Below are positions 37,648 through 47,052 of a stretch of DNA of 64,000 nt, one piece after another. The notes under the pieces are model-generated. The model was not told the origin of the DNA. It made no database searches and saw nothing but the letters and a program-made list of their open reading frames with translations. Position 1 is the first letter of the stretch. The number at the start of each line of letters is the position of its first letter. The position numbers and the translations under genes are program-made. Source of the DNA: Geobacillus subterraneus (GTDB lineage Bacteria; Bacillota; Bacilli; Bacillales; Anoxybacillaceae); assembly GCF_001618685.1 (NCBI RefSeq), contig NZ_CP014342.1, positions 1,984,001-2,048,000 on the forward strand, in the 5' to 3' direction.

Positions 37648-38217
37648 CTACACATCGCTTTCTTCCGGAGGAAACACGGGGGCGAGCGAAACCGTCAAAT
37701 CCGGTTGCCAAAAAGAAACCAACTCATCGCTTGGCCCGAAAACCGCTCGCTGTTGAAATCGTCCATCTTGCCAGCTGAGCACTTCGATCGTTCGATTGCT
37801 GGGGTCTACAATCCAATATTCATGCACACCATATTTTTCGTATAAATAGTATTTCTGGTTTCGATCACGCAAGGCGGTGCTTGGTGACAGCACTTCCACA
37901 ACGAGATCGGGAGCCCCTTTCATTCGCCGATTCCCGATTTGCTCAACCCGACAAACAACTGATAAATCCGGCTGAACAACCGTTTTCGCCATCCGTTCCG
38001 GCTCCTCAGGATCAAGCTGAACATCAAACGGGGCAAGAATGACATGACAGCCACGCGCCTGAAAATACAAAGCCAATGCAAGGTGCAGTTGTCCGACCAC
38101 ATACTGGTGCTCAAACGACGGAGACGCCAATAAATAGGGAACACCATCGATCAGTTCCCAATTTCCTTCCCAATTTTCAATGTCGCGATACGTGTAAAAC
38201 GGCTTCTCCTTCTGCAC
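37648..38217 (-). CDS. Uma2-family protein (PD-(D/E)XK nuclease-like)
   Basis: 189 residues from a GTG at 38217 (AAAGGGG upstream). The Uma2/DUF820 core is present: TVVQPDLSVVC, GAPDLVVEVLSPSTALRDRN and KYYLYEKYGVHEYWIVDP, giving the Asp-Glu-x-Lys-like arrangement of restriction-type nucleases. The family is abundant in cyanobacteria and scattered elsewhere, often with unknown function. It stands alone between a DMT permease and the acyl-CoA operon; no partner gene suggests a restriction or toxin role. Confidence 0.85.
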   Translation of the reverse strand: MQKEKPFYTYRDIENWEGNWELIDGVPYLLASPSFEHQYVVGQLHLALALYFQARGCHVILAPFDVQLDPEEPERMAKTVVQPDLSVVCRVEQIGNRRMKGAPDLVVEVLSPSTALRDRNQKYYLYEKYGVHEYWIVDPSNRTIEVLSWQDGRFQQRAVFGPSDELVSFWQPDLTVSLAPVFPPEESDV

Positions 38218-38301
38218 TGCGCTTCCCCTTTCACTTGCTTTTCTTTCATCTTATCACATCGCTCCAGTTCCGTCTCATATTTTTATTTTCTCGTCATGAC
38301 A

Positions 38302-38327
38302 GAAAAAACAGCGGCCGCCACCGCTGT
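38302..38327 (-). terminator. Terminator of the acyl-CoA operon
   Basis: ACAGCGG and CCGCTGT pair around a GC-rich loop, followed on the minus strand by six T. It lies about 40 bp past the thiolase stop. Confidence 0.85.
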
Positions 38328-38367
38328 CGAGTGTGTGTCAAACAAATGTTTTTTCCACGCGTTGCTC

Positions 38368-39519
38368 TTACTCCCGCTCGATGATCGTGGCCGTCGCCAT
38401 GCCGTGCCCGATGCAAATCGTCAATAACCCATAGCGGCCTTCCCGCCGCTCCAGCTCATGAACGAGCGACGTCATGAGCTTGACGCCGGTGGCGCCGAGC
38501 GGATGGCCGAGCGCGATGGCGCCGCCGTTGACATTCACTTTCGCAAGCGGGGCGCCGATTTCTTTTTGCCAGGCGAGCACGACCGGGGCGAACGCTTCGT
38601 TAATTTCAATGAGATCGATGTCCTCGATCGCAAGTCCGGCTTTTTTTAGCACTTGTCTTGTCGCCGGAATGACGCCATCAAGCATATACGTCGGGTCGGA
38701 GCCGACGACCGTCTGCGCGATGATGCGCGCTTTCGGCTTCAGTCCAAACCGGCGCGCCGCCTCCCGCTCCATCAGCAAAATGGCGGCCGCCCCGTCGCTC
38801 ATTTGGCTCGCATTGCCGGCGGTGATGACGCCGTCTTCTTGAAACACCGGCTTGAGCGCGGCGAGCGCTTCCGGCGATGTATCGGCCCGCGGCCCTTCAT
38901 CATCGGTGACAAGGATTTCGCGGCCATCACGGTCAAGCCCTTTGACCGGGACGATTTCGGCGCGAAACTTCCCTTCGCGCATGGCGGCCAAGGCACGCCG
39001 ATGGCTTTCGTAGGCGTAAGCGTCAAGCTGTTCGCGCGTCAATCCGTATTTGTTGGCGATCCGCTCCGCCGAGACGCCTTGGTGGATGAATTCATACTTT
39101 TCATGAAGCGACGGCGGAATCGTCCGCTCATTGCCGTCGCTTAAAATCGGGACTTTCGTCATGCTTTCGACCCCGGCCGCAATGGTGACATCCATATCGC
39201 CGGAGCGGATTTCTTGAGCGGCAAAATGGATCGCCTGCTGCCCGGAGCCGCACATCCGATTGATTTGCACGGCCGGCACTTCGATTGGGAATCCAGCCTC
39301 CAACGCCGCGAGCCGGCCGATGTTGTATCCTTGCTCGGCGATCGGCGTCACGCAGCCCATGACGATATCTTCTACCTGTCCTTTTTCTATGCCCGCCCGG
39401 CGCACGACTTCATCCAACACCGCCGCGGCCAGATGGACCGGATGAACGTCGCGGAAGACGCCGTTCCGCTTGCCGACCGGCGTTCTGACGGCTTCCACAA
39501 TCACCGCTTCACGCACCAT
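38368..39519 (-). CDS. Acetyl-CoA acyltransferase (thiolase)
   Basis: 383 residues from the ATG at 39519 (MVREAVIVEAVRTPVGKRNG), AGGAGGGG upstream. The active-site Cys90 is in INRMCGSGQQAIH, with the catalytic His in GHPLGATGVKLM and the second Cys in LTICIGHGMA. It cleaves 3-ketoacyl-CoA in the last step of beta-oxidation (FadA type), or condenses acetyl-CoA. Last gene of the minus-strand acyl-CoA operon, 128 bp after the dehydrogenase gene. Confidence 0.92.
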   Translation of the reverse strand: MVREAVIVEAVRTPVGKRNGVFRDVHPVHLAAAVLDEVVRRAGIEKGQVEDIVMGCVTPIAEQGYNIGRLAALEAGFPIEVPAVQINRMCGSGQQAIHFAAQEIRSGDMDVTIAAGVESMTKVPILSDGNERTIPPSLHEKYEFIHQGVSAERIANKYGLTREQLDAYAYESHRRALAAMREGKFRAEIVPVKGLDRDGREILVTDDEGPRADTSPEALAALKPVFQEDGVITAGNASQMSDGAAAILLMEREAARRFGLKPKARIIAQTVVGSDPTYMLDGVIPATRQVLKKAGLAIEDIDLIEINEAFAPVVLAWQKEIGAPLAKVNVNGGAIALGHPLGATGVKLMTSLVHELERREGRYGLLTICIGHGMATATIIERE

Positions 39520-39647
39520 CTTCCCCTCCTTGTTGATGTTGTCAACGCCACTCCTTGACGGCGCAGCTGCACCGTTGTATCCAACGATGCACCGCGGCGC
39601 CGCCAAACGAGCCCGTTTCTGTCCACCTCTCCGTGAGAGGCGCTTGT

Positions 39648-40499
39648 TCATTTTGTATACGCATAAAACCCTTTCCCTGTTTTCCGCCCTAAATGCCCGG
39701 CTTCAACGAGCTTGCGCAAAAGCTGCGGCGCCCGGAAGCGGTCGCCGTACGCCTCGGTCATGTTTTCGCTCACAGACAGGAGCGTATCAAGCCCGACCAT
39801 GTCAGCGAGCTCAAGCGGCCCCATCGGGTAATTGAGGCCGAGCCGCACCGCTTTATCGATATCCTCAGCAGAAGCGATCCCTTCTTCATACATGCGGATG
39901 CATTCAATCATATGGGCGGCGAGCGCCCGCGTTGTGACAAACCCTTGCCGGTCTTTGACGACGACTGTTTCTTTGCCAAGCTCCGCGGACAGGCGGCGGA
40001 TGGCGTCGACCGTTTCATCGGCCGTCGTTTCGCCTTTGACAATTTCAATGAGCTTCATCACCGGCGCTGGATTGAACCAATGCATGCCGATGACGTTCTC
40101 CGGCCGGTTGGTCGCAGCGGCAAGCGCTGTCACGCTCAGCTCCGATGTGTTGGTCGCCAAAATGGCGCCTGGCTTCGTGAGTTCGTCAAGCTTTCGAAAC
40201 ACCTCTTTTTTCAGCGTCAAGTTTTCCGGCGCCGCTTCAATGACGACGTCCGCTTCACGCACCGCTTCCGCCAAATCCGTCGTCGGACGGATGCGGCCGA
40301 GCGCCGCCTGCGCCTCTTGTTCGGACAGGTGTCCGGCTTTGACAAAGCGGCGCAAGCTTTTTTCGACCGAAGCGAGCCCGTTTTGCAAGGCCGCTTCGGA
40401 CACGTCATATAAATGCACCGTTTTTCCCGCCATCGCCGCTGTTTGCGCGATGCCGCTTCCCATCACCCCAGCGCCGATGACCGTCAGTGTCTCAGCCAC
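39648..40499 (-). CDS. 3-hydroxyacyl-CoA dehydrogenase
   Basis: 283 residues from a GTG at 40499 with GGGGG 8 bases upstream. Rossmann motif GAGVMGSGIAQTAAMAG at the N-terminus, catalytic His in GMHWFNPAPVMKLIEIV, and the C-terminal helical domain with GLNYPMGPLELADMVGLDTL. Length is that of single-function enzymes such as 3-hydroxybutyryl-CoA dehydrogenase (Hbd), not of the FadB/FadN fusion. It uses NAD+ to oxidise 3-hydroxyacyl-CoA. It starts 13 bp after the ligase gene. Confidence 0.93.
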   Translation of the reverse strand: MAETLTVIGAGVMGSGIAQTAAMAGKTVHLYDVSEAALQNGLASVEKSLRRFVKAGHLSEQEAQAALGRIRPTTDLAEAVREADVVIEAAPENLTLKKEVFRKLDELTKPGAILATNTSELSVTALAAATNRPENVIGMHWFNPAPVMKLIEIVKGETTADETVDAIRRLSAELGKETVVVKDRQGFVTTRALAAHMIECIRMYEEGIASAEDIDKAVRLGLNYPMGPLELADMVGLDTLLSVSENMTEAYGDRFRAPQLLRKLVEAGHLGRKTGKGFYAYTK

Positions 40500-40512
40500 G
40501 ATATTCGCCCCC

Positions 40513-42132
40513 TTACTCGGCTGCGGCATCCGCATAGCGCGCCGCCATCTCATCGCGCAGCTTTCGCTTTAAAAATTTGCCGACGCTCGTTTTTGGGATT
40601 TCATCAAGAAAGACGATGTCATCCGGCAGCCACCATTTCGTAAACTGCGGGCGCAAAAAGTCGTACAGCTCCTCTTTCGTGACGCGTTTTCCTTCTTTCA
40701 ACACGACGCAGGCGATCGGGCGTTCCTGCCATTTCGGATGCGGCACGGCGACGACCGCCGCTTCAAACACCGCCTCATGGGCCATAAGCGCATTTTCCAA
40801 ATCAACGGACGAAATCCATTCGCCGCCGCTTTTAATGACGTCTTTCGTCCGGTCGACGATTTTGACAAACCCTTCTTCGTCAACGGTGACGACATCGCCG
40901 GTATGCAGCCAGCCGTCGCGGAACGCGTCTTTCGTCCGGTCGTCGTTGTAGTATTCGGCGGCAATCCACGGCCCGCGCAAGCAAAGCTCGCCCATTTCCT
41001 GGCCGTCCCAACGAACCGGGCCATTTTGGCCGATGACTTTCATTTCGAGTCCCGGAGCGAGCAGCCCTTGCTTGGCGCGAATGTCGAGTTTCTCCTCGTA
41101 CGACAGCGCGTCTTGATAACTTTTCGGGCGCGAGACGAGCACAAGCGGGCTCGTTTCCGTCATTCCGTAAGCATGGATAAACGGAATGCCGTATTTTTCT
41201 TCAAAGGCGCGGATCACTCCTTTCGGCGCAGCCGAACCGCCGCAAATGACGCGCGTCAAGCTCTTTACATCATAGTTTCCTTTCTCCAATTCTTGCAGCA
41301 GCCCAAGCCAAATCGTCGGCACACCGGCAGTAATCGTCACCCGCTCAGCGTCAATCAGCTCGGCAAGCACTTTCGGCGTAAACGCCGGCCCCGGCATGAC
41401 GATCGTTGAGCCGAACCACGTGGCAGCAAACGGCAGCCCCCAGGCGTTGACATGAAACATCGGCACGACCGGCATAATGACATCGCGCTCGCATAGCCCT
41501 TGCGTATCGGCCAGTCCTAGCGCCATCGCGTGCAAAACAGTGCTCCGGTGCGTGTAGACGACCCCTTTCGGATTGCCCGTCGTCGCTGACGTATAGCACA
41601 TACCGGCCGGTTGGTATTCATCGAGGTCTTTGAAGAACGGGAATGTCGGATCGCCTTCAGCAAGCAGCTTCTCATAATGGTACACCGGCGACAGCGTCGT
41701 TTCCGGCAGCTCGTCGGCGTCAGTCATGATGATGAAAGCGCGTACGTTCGGAATCTCGTCTTTCACCGCTTCAATGGCCGGCAGCAGATCGTCGTCAATG
41801 AGCAAGACGCGGTCATCGGCATGGTTGATGATATAGGCGATATGCTGTGCAGAAAGGCGAATGTTGATCGTATGCAGCACCGCCCCGATGCCCGGAATGG
41901 CAAAATACGCTTCCAAATGACGGTGATGGTTCCAGGCGAACGTGCCGACGCGGTCGCCGACTTCCACGCCAAGCTGCTTTAACACGCTTGCAAGCCTGCG
42001 CGTCCGCGCGCCGATTTCCTTGTATGTATGGCGGACGACGCCCCCTTTCATGCGGGAGATGACTTGTTTTTTCGGAAAAAACATCTCCGCCCGCTCAAGC
42101 ATCATCGAAATGTTTAACGGCGTTTTCATCAT
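40513..42132 (-). CDS. AMP-forming acyl-CoA ligase
   Basis: 539 residues, ANL superfamily. The ATP loop is YTSATTGNPKGVVYTHR, followed by the HAYGMTETSPLVLVSRP motif, the hinge DRTKDVIKSGGEWISSVDLE and the C-terminal catalytic Lys in PKTSVGKFLKRKLR. It is probably a medium- to long-chain fatty acid:CoA ligase. AAGGGGGAGGAG lies upstream of two adjacent ATG codons. It starts 3 bp after the CoA-transferase gene. A second ligase of the same superfamily opens the operon at 45969. Confidence 0.9.
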   Translation of the reverse strand: MMKTPLNISMMLERAEMFFPKKQVISRMKGGVVRHTYKEIGARTRRLASVLKQLGVEVGDRVGTFAWNHHRHLEAYFAIPGIGAVLHTINIRLSAQHIAYIINHADDRVLLIDDDLLPAIEAVKDEIPNVRAFIIMTDADELPETTLSPVYHYEKLLAEGDPTFPFFKDLDEYQPAGMCYTSATTGNPKGVVYTHRSTVLHAMALGLADTQGLCERDVIMPVVPMFHVNAWGLPFAATWFGSTIVMPGPAFTPKVLAELIDAERVTITAGVPTIWLGLLQELEKGNYDVKSLTRVICGGSAAPKGVIRAFEEKYGIPFIHAYGMTETSPLVLVSRPKSYQDALSYEEKLDIRAKQGLLAPGLEMKVIGQNGPVRWDGQEMGELCLRGPWIAAEYYNDDRTKDAFRDGWLHTGDVVTVDEEGFVKIVDRTKDVIKSGGEWISSVDLENALMAHEAVFEAAVVAVPHPKWQERPIACVVLKEGKRVTKEELYDFLRPQFTKWWLPDDIVFLDEIPKTSVGKFLKRKLRDEMAARYADAAAE

Positions 42133-42135
42133 CGG

Positions 42136-43209
42136 TTACTCCTCCCCCTTCAACAAATGTGCGTGTTCGTTCACTTGCGGCGCCGCCCCGCCGCTCCATT
42201 GTCCATCCAGCCCGTGCGCGGCCGTCCATGCTTCGTTTGACTGCAGCCGGACAAGACGGCGAATCCGGTCACCGGCAAACAGCTGCTTCGCTTCATCCGT
42301 TTCGAGCACCGGAGCGAGGCAAGCGTCGACCGTTTCCGCAAACGCGCTCCATTCGGAAAACGTTTTTTCGCGAAACAAAGCGGCAAGTCCTTCATACACT
42401 TCTTCCCCGGGCTCGGCCGGCGCCCATTGCGCCTCAATCCATTCCGGATGGCCGACCGCCTCGCAAAACTGGCGCCAAAAGTGCGGTTCGAGCGCTGCTA
42501 GGCTTATATAGCGGCCGTCCTTTGTCTCATACAGCTGATAACAGACGACTTCCCCAGCAAGCTCCGCAAGGCCGTTTTTCGGCCCGCCGCCATGCGCAAT
42601 GGCAAAATGGCCGGCCATCATCGCCGTTAGGCCGTCGACCAAGGAAACATCCAAATAGGCGCCTTTGCCGGTTCGCTCGCGGGCAAACAGCGCTGCCAAA
42701 ATGCGCTCGGCCGCCGCCATGCCGCCAATAAAATCAGCGAATGTCACCTTCGGATGAACCGGGCGGCCGCTTCGGTCCACAAGCTGCGCCAACAGTCCGG
42801 AGACCGCCATATAGTTTAAATCGTGGCTGCCGAGCAGCGAGCGCCCGCTCTGCTGGCCGAAGCCGCTGATCGAGCAGTAGACGACCCGCTCGTTGTTGCG
42901 GCGAATATCGCCATAGCTGAGCCCGAGCCGCGCCATCACCCCGGGGCGGAAGCTCTCGATCACCACATCGGCGCGGGCGGCAAGCCGCCGGGCTTGCTCG
43001 CGCCCCTCGTCCGTCTTTAAGTCCAAGGCGACGCTTTTCTTGCCGGCGTTGTACGCGGCAAACAGCCGGCCCTCGGCGAACGGGCGCAGCCGATCGCCGG
43101 ATGGCGGCTCGATTTTGATCACCTCGGCCCCGAGCTGGGCGAGGCGCCAGCTCGCAAACGGGCCGGGCAAGTAATGGGAAAAGTCAAGCACAACGATACG
43201 ATTCAGCAT
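42136..43209 (-). CDS. CaiB/BaiF-family CoA-transferase
   Basis: 357 residues, family III CoA-transferase. The N-terminus VVLDFSHYLPGPFASWRLAQ and GAEVIKIEPPSGDRLRP are typical, and SHDLNYMAVSGLL contains the Asp that forms the acyl anhydride with CoA. It moves CoA between a carboxylic acid and an acyl-CoA donor, as in carnitine, bile acid or alpha-methylacyl-CoA (racemase branch) metabolism. Because racemases share the family, 2-methylacyl-CoA epimerisation is a real alternative. It lies 15 bp after the acyl-CoA dehydrogenase. Confidence 0.88.
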   Translation of the reverse strand: MLNRIVVLDFSHYLPGPFASWRLAQLGAEVIKIEPPSGDRLRPFAEGRLFAAYNAGKKSVALDLKTDEGREQARRLAARADVVIESFRPGVMARLGLSYGDIRRNNERVVYCSISGFGQQSGRSLLGSHDLNYMAVSGLLAQLVDRSGRPVHPKVTFADFIGGMAAAERILAALFARERTGKGAYLDVSLVDGLTAMMAGHFAIAHGGGPKNGLAELAGEVVCYQLYETKDGRYISLAALEPHFWRQFCEAVGHPEWIEAQWAPAEPGEEVYEGLAALFREKTFSEWSAFAETVDACLAPVLETDEAKQLFAGDRIRRLVRLQSNEAWTAAHGLDGQWSGGAAPQVNEHAHLLKGEE

Positions 43210-43224
43210 GAAACGCCCCTCTTT

Positions 43225-44370
43225 CTACAAGTCTAGCTGCCGGGCGATGATCGTTTTCATCATCTCGTTCGTCCCGGCGTAAATGGCGCTCACCGGAATG
43301 TCGCGATAGCGCCGGGCAATCTCGTATTCTTCCATATAGCCGTAGCCGCCGTGCAGCTGCATGGATTCGGCCGCGACGCGCTTCGCCATCTCCGTGATCC
43401 ACCATTTCGCCATCGACACTTCTGCGACGATTTGTTTTCCCGCCATGTGCTCCTCGATGACGCGGTCGACAAACGTACGCCCGAGGGCGATGTCAGTCGC
43501 CATTTCGGCGAGACGGAACTGGACGGTTTGAAACTCGCTCACCCGCCGGCCGAACGCTGAGCGCTGTTTTACGTACTGCTTTGTGAGCGAAAACATCACT
43601 TCGGCCGCCGTCTGCGCGGCGATGGCGACAACAAGCCGCTCCTGCTGAAGCTTTTCCATCAAATAGTAAAAACCTTTTCCTTCCTCGCCGAGCAAGTTGC
43701 ACGCCGGCACTTTCGCGTCTTGGAAAAACAGCTCAGCCGTATCTTGAGCGTGTAGCCCGACTTTCTCGAGCTTCCGCCCGCGCGTAAATCCCGGCGTATC
43801 GCGTTCGACAACAAGCAGGCTGATGCCGCGGTGCGGCGGTTTGGCATGCGGGTCGGTTTTGCAGGCGACGATGATCAAATCGGCGTGGATGCCGTTTGTA
43901 ATAAACGTTTTTTGTCCATTGACGATATAATCATCGCCTTCTTTCACCGCTGTTGTCGAAATGTTCGCCAAATCCGATCCAGCTCCCGGCTCCGTCATGG
44001 CGATCGCCGTAATGACCTCGCCGCTGACGCATTTCGGCAGCCATTTTTGCTTTTGTTCTTCCGTTCCGTATGAAGCGATGTACGGCGTCACGATGTCGTT
44101 ATGCAAGCCGATGCCGACAAGGCTGGAACCGACTTTTTCCAACTCTTCATTGATGACGACCGAATAGGCAAAATCAGCGTTTACTCCCCCGTACTTCTCA
44201 TCGACCCATGGACAAAGAAAGCCGTTTTCCCCCATTTTCGCCCAAAACGACCGCGGAATGATGCCGCGTTGTTCCCATTCTTCATAATATGGATACGCCT
44301 CTTTTTCCAAAAACTTGCGGAACGCCTCGCGAAAAATATGGTGCTCTTCGCGCAAATAGCGGGCTGCCAT
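43225..44370 (-). CDS. Acyl-CoA dehydrogenase
   Basis: 381 residues, the standard FAD-dependent fold. Signature stretches are AIAMTEPGAGSDLANISTTA in the middle and MQLHGGYGYMEEYEIARRYR near the end; the latter holds the catalytic Glu in the place used by short- and medium-chain enzymes. It makes the 2-enoyl-CoA, the first oxidation of beta-oxidation, passing electrons to an electron-transfer flavoprotein not encoded here. It follows the first ligase by 24 bp in the operon. Confidence 0.95.
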   Translation of the reverse strand: MAARYLREEHHIFREAFRKFLEKEAYPYYEEWEQRGIIPRSFWAKMGENGFLCPWVDEKYGGVNADFAYSVVINEELEKVGSSLVGIGLHNDIVTPYIASYGTEEQKQKWLPKCVSGEVITAIAMTEPGAGSDLANISTTAVKEGDDYIVNGQKTFITNGIHADLIIVACKTDPHAKPPHRGISLLVVERDTPGFTRGRKLEKVGLHAQDTAELFFQDAKVPACNLLGEEGKGFYYLMEKLQQERLVVAIAAQTAAEVMFSLTKQYVKQRSAFGRRVSEFQTVQFRLAEMATDIALGRTFVDRVIEEHMAGKQIVAEVSMAKWWITEMAKRVAAESMQLHGGYGYMEEYEIARRYRDIPVSAIYAGTNEMMKTIIARQLDL

Positions 44371-44394
44371 CCATCATCCCTCTTTTCCGTTCCG

Positions 44395-45969
44395 TCACTT
44401 TTCCGTTGTTCCGCCCGCCGCCTGCTGTTTTAGCCGCTCGCGCAGCAAAAACTTTTGGATTTTGCCGCTCGCGTTGCGCGGCAGGGCGTCGATGAAATAA
44501 TAGGCACGCGGCCGCTTATACGGGGCGAGGCGGTCGCTCGTTTGGCAAAACCGCTCAAGCTCCTCAGCGGTCAAGCGGTTATCTTTTTTGACAATGAAAG
44601 CGACGACTTTTTCCCCCCACAGCTCATCCGGCTCGCCAAGCACGGCGACGTCAAGCACGCCGGGATGCTCGTACAGCACATCCTCCACCTCGCGCGGGTA
44701 GACGTTTTCCCCGCCGCTAATGACCATATCATCAACCCGGTCAGCGACGTACAAGTAGCCGTCTTCGTCAACGTAACCGAGGTCGCCGGAATGGTACCAG
44801 CCTTTGTACAACGCTTGTTCTGTCGCCTCTTCGCGCTTGTAGTAGCCAGCCATCATGCACGGGCCGCGCATAATGATCTCGCCGACTTCACCCGGCGGCA
44901 GCACATTGTCTGGGTCGGACGGCCCGTCTTCCCGCGCGCGGACGACGCGGATTTCATGGTTCAGGCAGGCACGTCCGGCAGAACCGGCTTTTTTCAGCTG
45001 TTCGTCTTCCAATAAAAACGTGACCGCCGGTCCCATTTCCGTCATGCCGTACGCCTGCACTAAACCGATGCCGAGCCGCTCTTGACACTGCCTCACAAGC
45101 GCCGGGGCCATCGGGGCGGCGCCATACAAGCCGAGGCGGAGCGAAGAAAGGTCGTAATCGCTTACATTTTCCTGCAAGATCATATTCCACATCGTCGGAG
45201 CGCCGAACATGAGCGTAATCCGTTCGCGTTCGATCGTCTCGAGAACGAGCTTGGCGTCAAAATGATGCAAAATGATGCTCGCCGCTCCGGCATGCACGCG
45301 CGGCAGCAAGCAGCAATGCAGTTCGGCGCAATGAAACAGCGGCGCTGCGGCCAACCCGCGGTCCGTTTCCCGGATGCGCATCACGCCATGGCAAATGACG
45401 CTTTGCTCGATCATGTCGCGGTGCCGGTGCATCACCCCTTTGGGCCTCCCGGTCGTTCCGCTTGTGTACATAATGGCGTAAAGATCGCTCTCTTCCACAT
45501 GCACGCGCGGCGCTGCCGCTGAAACCCGGGCAGCTTCTTCGTGAGCGCTTTTGGCAAACGGCGGTGGATCGCCATCAATCGACCAAAATGCCACATGCGG
45601 AAAACGGCTGTGAATCGCGGCGAGCTGCGGTTCGACCGCCCGTTCAAATACGACGATTTTCGGTTCGGCGTCCGTCAAAATATAGGCGATTTCTTCCGCT
45701 TTCAGCCGAAAATTGATCGGATTGAACACCGCGCCGATTTTGGCGCAGGCAAACAGGGCGGTGGCGAGTTCGAGCGTGTTGTACAGCACCGTCGAGATGC
45801 GGTCCCCTTTGCGGACGCCGGCTTCAAGAAAAGCGTTCGCCCATCGGTTCACTTCCCGCTCCCATTCGGCGTACGTATAGCGGCGTCCGGTCGCCACCTC
45901 AACGACCGCCTCGCGTGTCGGAAATTTTCTCACTGTTTGAGAAAACATCTCCCCAATCGTTACGTACAA
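44395..45969 (-). CDS. AMP-forming fatty acyl-CoA synthetase, first gene of the operon
   Basis: 524 residues from a TTG at 45969 (MYVTIGEMFSQTVRKFPTRE), with AAAGGGGG 8 bases upstream. ANL motifs: YTSGTTGRPKGVMHRHR, QAYGMTEMGPAVTFLLE, DRVDDMVISGGENVYPREVE and the C-terminal Lys in RNASGKIQKFLLRERL. Most like medium/long-chain acyl-CoA synthetases such as LcfB/YngI. It leads the minus-strand series ligase, dehydrogenase, CoA-transferase, ligase, hydroxyacyl-CoA dehydrogenase, thiolase. I see no clear FadR operator upstream. Confidence 0.9.
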   Translation of the reverse strand: MYVTIGEMFSQTVRKFPTREAVVEVATGRRYTYAEWEREVNRWANAFLEAGVRKGDRISTVLYNTLELATALFACAKIGAVFNPINFRLKAEEIAYILTDAEPKIVVFERAVEPQLAAIHSRFPHVAFWSIDGDPPPFAKSAHEEAARVSAAAPRVHVEESDLYAIMYTSGTTGRPKGVMHRHRDMIEQSVICHGVMRIRETDRGLAAAPLFHCAELHCCLLPRVHAGAASIILHHFDAKLVLETIERERITLMFGAPTMWNMILQENVSDYDLSSLRLGLYGAAPMAPALVRQCQERLGIGLVQAYGMTEMGPAVTFLLEDEQLKKAGSAGRACLNHEIRVVRAREDGPSDPDNVLPPGEVGEIIMRGPCMMAGYYKREEATEQALYKGWYHSGDLGYVDEDGYLYVADRVDDMVISGGENVYPREVEDVLYEHPGVLDVAVLGEPDELWGEKVVAFIVKKDNRLTAEELERFCQTSDRLAPYKRPRAYYFIDALPRNASGKIQKFLLRERLKQQAAGGTTEK

Positions 45970-46102
45970 GCGCGTTTCCCCCTTTTTTCCAAATGGACAG
46001 AGGGCAAGAAGATTGATTCGACAGACAATTCAGATCATTTGGCGCATGCGCCCTCGTTGTTTATGTATTCGCCCTTTTTCGTGACATTCCTCTTTTGCCT
46101 CC

Positions 46103-46136
46103 AAAAAAAAGAAAGGGAGGCTTCCCTTTCTTTTTT
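46103..46136. terminator. Terminator after spoVK
   Basis: AAAGAAAGGGA and TCCCTTTCTTT pair around a four-base loop with A/T runs on both sides; it can work in either direction. Confidence 0.88.
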
Positions 46137-47052
46137 AAGAGTAGATGGCTAAATCGCGGTCGCGGATCGTCATCAGCTCCTTTTTGTCGTAGCGCCCTTC
46201 ATGAAGAAGACGAACCGCCTGCTTGCGGATCGCTTTTTCGATCAAGTTGCGGACGTAGCGGCCGTTGCTGAACTTCAGCCGGCCCGCGGCCTCGAGCGTC
46301 CCCTCTAAATGGACGTACAGCTTCCGTTCCGCCTCCGGCGTCATTTCGTACTCACGCTCGCGCAACATTTGCTTAGCGATTTGCACAAGCTCCTCGACCG
46401 TATAATCGGGAAACTCAATCGTCAACGGAAAACGCGACGGCAAGCCGGGGTTTAATGACAAAAAATAATCCATTTCCTTCGGATAACCGGCTAAAATGAC
46501 GACTAAATCGTCACAGTAATCTTCCATCCCTTTGACGAGCGTATCGATCGCTTCTTTGCCGAAATCTTTTTCGCCGCCGCGGGCGAGCGAATACGCTTCA
46601 TCGATAAACAATACACCGCCGCGCGCTTTTTTGATCAAGTCGCGCGTTTTGCTTGCCGTATGCCCGATATATTCCCCGACTAAATCAGCCCGCTCGGCCT
46701 CAATGAAATGCCCTTTCGACAGCACGTTCATTTCAAAAAACAGTTTGCCGAGCAGACGCGCCACCGTCGTTTTCCCTGTTCCGGGATTTCCTTTAAAAAT
46801 CATATGAAGTGCTTGGCGGTTCGCTTTCAAGCCGTTTTCTTTGCGCATCCGGCTAATGTACAGCCAGGCATAAATTTCCTTAACGATTTTTTTGACATGA
46901 TCGAGCCCGATCAGTTGGTCGAGCTCTTTTTGAATATTGCGAAGCGCCTGATGTTCTTCGCCATCAAGCCAGTCATTCCGCTCTTCTTTCACTAAGTGAT
47001 TCACCGTTTTCGAATTCAACACAATATTAATTTGCCCTTTCGCTTTGTTCAT
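46135..47052 (-). CDS. spoVK: Stage V sporulation protein K (AAA ATPase)
   Basis: 305 residues from the ATG at 47052 (MNKAKGQINIVLNSKTVNHL). A CbbX-type AAA+ domain: Walker A FKGNPGTGKTTVARLLG, Walker B GGVLFIDEAYSLARGG, then SRFPLTIEFPDYTVEEL with the Arg finger region. In B. subtilis SpoVK is made in the mother cell under sigma-E and is needed for spore maturation; the molecular role is unknown. A TTG five codons earlier is an alternative start. It lies by hfq and miaA as in B. subtilis. Confidence 0.94.
   Translation of the reverse strand: MNKAKGQINIVLNSKTVNHLVKEERNDWLDGEEHQALRNIQKELDQLIGLDHVKKIVKEIYAWLYISRMRKENGLKANRQALHMIFKGNPGTGKTTVARLLGKLFFEMNVLSKGHFIEAERADLVGEYIGHTASKTRDLIKKARGGVLFIDEAYSLARGGEKDFGKEAIDTLVKGMEDYCDDLVVILAGYPKEMDYFLSLNPGLPSRFPLTIEFPDYTVEELVQIAKQMLREREYEMTPEAERKLYVHLEGTLEAAGRLKFSNGRYVRNLIEKAIRKQAVRLLHEGRYDKKELMTIRDRDLAIYS

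Noticed and set aside
37550-37711. N-terminal extension of the second DMT permease
   Set aside because: The first membrane helix and a good ribosome site place the start at 37549.
37648-38217. Uma2 gene as part of a defence system
   Set aside because: No partner gene, methylase or toxin nearby; family function is unknown.
45970-46102. FadR operator for the acyl-CoA operon
   Set aside because: The B. subtilis FadR consensus is not matched; only a GGCGCATGCGCC palindrome is present, without a known regulator.
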